Under the pieces are notes generated by a model. It was given only the letters and a program-made list of their open reading frames with translations, was not told the DNA's origin and searched no databases. DNA of 35,966 bases from Altibacter sp. (GTDB taxonomy: Bacteria; Bacteroidota; Bacteroidia; Flavobacteriales; Flavobacteriaceae). Both the position numbers and the translations under genes were made by a program. The stretch spans positions 34,719 to 70,684 of the forward strand of contig NZTP01000093.1 of assembly GCA_002696485.1 (NCBI GenBank), written 5' to 3'. Positions 34,630 through 35,966 of the stretch are shown piece by piece. Every line of letters starts with the position of its first letter. The stretch's first letter is position 1.

Positions 34630-35789
34630 CCTATCTCCGCGTACTAACCGAAGCACATCCCAATCTATTTAAGATCGATCAAACTTTAAATAAATTAGTT
34701 CAAAAGATCGAATTGCTTAATTATATCAACCCGATCAATATTGAACAGGAAAAGCGAAATTTTTTTGCTTCCAAGTACAACATCAATCCGAATTTTAAAT
34801 ACCGAAAGATCGATTTTGATGCCCATAAGTTGCAACAGGCACTCTTTTCACAAGACATAGACAGTATTCGGGATCCGGAGACTCAAAAATTTTACCGGGA
34901 TGTGATTTACGATTATTCCGGTTTGGTGCAATGCATCGAAACTATTGGAAAAGGCAGAAAATTCTATTACAACGCTCTTAAATCCTTTGGTACACCCACC
35001 CAAAAGGATGTTGAGAACGCGCAATTTATTTTACATTTTCAGGACGAGGAATACAACCAAGAGATGTTTCCTGTCTTTAGTGCCGATGAAGCCACGGAGT
35101 ATTTTATGGAATTCTCAAAAAAATACGATTTTGAGGTTTCGATAAAGCATTCAACAAAAATTACGGCGGCAGCGATGGTACAGAACAATACCCAACGCAT
35201 GTTGTTAAAGAAAAATCACCGGTTTAGTGCAAATCAATTAAAAGTGCTCGCCAATCATGAAATAGGCGTGCATTTGGTCACTACCTTCAACGGGATGAAA
35301 CAATCTTTAAGGATATTTCATAACGGATTTCCTAACAATGTAGAAACGCAGGAAGGATTAGCGGTTTTTAGTGAATATATGAGCGATTGCCTCACGCTTT
35401 ATCGTTTAAAGGAACTTTCGTATCGTGTTCTGGCTGCTGACAGTCTGCACAAGGGTTTTAGTTTTTGCGACACCTTCGATCTTTTGCACAATCAATATAA
35501 GTTGAATAGAGAAGAGGCGTATAATATTTCCTTGCGGGCCCACCGAGGGGGTGGTTTTACAAAGGATTATAAATATCTTACCGGACTTAAAAAAATATAC
35601 GACCACTACAACGCGGGAGGTGATCTTTCGCTCCTGTTAACAGGAAAAGTGTCATTAAAGCACGAGCAGACCATACAGAAATGGCAAAAAGAAGGTCTCT
35701 CACAAAAAATTACCTATAAGAATGAGGCCTTCAACGCCAATACAAATTCCAACCAAACCATCGAGTTTATTCTTCAGAATTTAAAATAG
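34626..35789 (+). CDS. DUF1704 'QEGLA/QEGLP' family zinc metallopeptidase
   Basis: The 387-residue soluble protein has a zinc-peptidase signature HEIGVH at 211-216 and QEGLAVFSE at 242-250, whose glutamate is the probable third ligand. Some annotations call the family a flavohemoglobin expression modulator; its eukaryotic relatives include the MATCAP tubulin carboxypeptidases, which remove a C-terminal Tyr. A peptidase acting on a C-terminal or single-residue bond is the best reading. It is the last gene of the operon; its stop codon runs into the terminator stem. Confidence 0.87.
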   Translation: MTYLRVLTEAHPNLFKIDQTLNKLVQKIELLNYINPINIEQEKRNFFASKYNINPNFKYRKIDFDAHKLQQALFSQDIDSIRDPETQKFYRDVIYDYSGLVQCIETIGKGRKFYYNALKSFGTPTQKDVENAQFILHFQDEEYNQEMFPVFSADEATEYFMEFSKKYDFEVSIKHSTKITAAAMVQNNTQRMLLKKNHRFSANQLKVLANHEIGVHLVTTFNGMKQSLRIFHNGFPNNVETQEGLAVFSEYMSDCLTLYRLKELSYRVLAADSLHKGFSFCDTFDLLHNQYKLNREEAYNISLRAHRGGGFTKDYKYLTGLKKIYDHYNAGGDLSLLLTGKVSLKHEQTIQKWQKEGLSQKITYKNEAFNANTNSNQTIEFILQNLK

Positions 35790-35824
35790 AAAAGCAGGTA
35801 AAAATTTAATTTTACCTGCTTTTC
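35789..35824. terminator. Strong bidirectional terminator
   Basis: A perfect 15-bp inverted repeat (GAAAAGCAGGTAAAA and its complement) surrounds a 6-nt loop; the first base is the last base of the upstream stop codon. It separates the three-gene operon from the convergent T9SS-cargo gene. A small extra hairpin (AGTCT/AGACT, about 35841-35854) sits at the stop of the latter. Confidence 0.93.
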
Positions 35825-35852
35825 CGGTATTAACTAATCTAGTCTAAAAAGA

Positions 35853-35966
35853 CTACTCTTTAATAATCTGGTACGTTCCAATTTGTCCGTTTACGGTTGC
35901 TTTCAGGATATAGGTTCCTGTAGCAAGTCCCGAAACATCCAATTGCGAACTCGTAGCTCCGATCTT
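35853..35966 (-). CDS. C-terminal end of a T9SS-secreted protein (type A sorting domain), partial
   Basis: The minus-strand frame is open from the window edge to a TAG at 35855-35853 and gives 37 residues ending LDVSGLATGTYILKATVN and then GQIGTYQIIKE. The LDVSGLxxGxYxL core followed by a short hydrophilic stretch and a final K-x is the consensus of the type A C-terminal sorting domain that sends proteins through the type IX secretion system. The body of the gene is outside the window, so its function cannot be told. Confidence 0.85.
   Translation of the reverse strand, partial: KIGATSSQLDVSGLATGTYILKATVNGQIGTYQIIKE

Overview
The window looks like a chromosomal segment of a member of the Bacteroidota, most likely a marine Flavobacteriaceae. 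The reasons are a C-terminal type IX secretion sorting tail at the right edge, a bacillithiol gene (bshA), a NagZ/beta-lactamase fusion, TamB/LptD relatives with flavobacterial N-termini, no Shine-Dalgarno sequences, and many promoters of the Bacteroidota form (TTG or TTTG near -33, TAnnTTTG near -7). Genes are packed tightly with short overlaps. I see no insertion sequence, prophage or CRISPR array.

Layout. 1-113: two tandem 53-bp hairpin repeats. 115-789 (minus): Ser, Pro and Arg tRNA genes with a strong promoter and a terminator; a stray copy of the tRNA-Pro 3' end lies between Pro and Arg. 856-4308 (minus): DUF4159-type exported protein, TrmH-family RNA methyltransferase, AI-2E/PerM-type membrane protein, THUMP-like methyltransferase. 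4355-4869: a small unknown gene with a long leader. 4870-6954 (minus): tsaD, TfoX-N protein, rsmE. 7004/7052-11446 (plus): tamB. 11448-14567 (minus): lptD then ridA. 14815-19989 (plus): cell-wall amidase, MCE/MlaD-like protein, a two-subunit heterodisulfide-reductase-like Fe-S module with a HAD phosphatase gene inside it, and a small conserved protein. 20009-24538 (plus): NagZ/serine-hydrolase fusion, bshA, PrcB-like lipoprotein. 24610-25098 (minus): small outer-membrane barrel. 25237-28158 (plus): large FAD/Fe-S 2-hydroxyacid dehydrogenase. 28155-29027 (minus): LpxH-like phosphoesterase. 29164-31725 (plus): aroC and a dicarboxylate/amino-acid symporter. 31910-32698: a secreted protein. 32765-35789 (plus): a tightly coupled three-gene operon (GshB-like ATP-grasp ligase, N-formylglutamate-amidohydrolase-like enzyme, DUF1704 'QEGLA' zinc peptidase) closed by a strong terminator. 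The right edge holds the tail of a T9SS-secreted protein.

Themes. Much of the window serves the envelope: outer-membrane transport (TamB, LptD, MCE), wall turnover (amidase, NagZ fusion) and lipid A (LpxH-like). A second theme is redox and thiol chemistry: BshA, the Hdr-like Fe-S pair, the FAD/Fe-S dehydrogenase, and a GshB-like ligase in a genome that makes bacillithiol.

The best candidate for an undescribed system is the three-gene ligase/amidohydrolase/peptidase operon, which looks like a build-and-trim pathway for an unknown glutamate-containing or peptide-like product. Also worth attention are several promoters whose -7 element ends only 3-6 nt before the start codon (probable leaderless mRNAs), and the tsaD/tamB divergent region, where a promoter element overlaps the place where tamB should start and no ATG is available.
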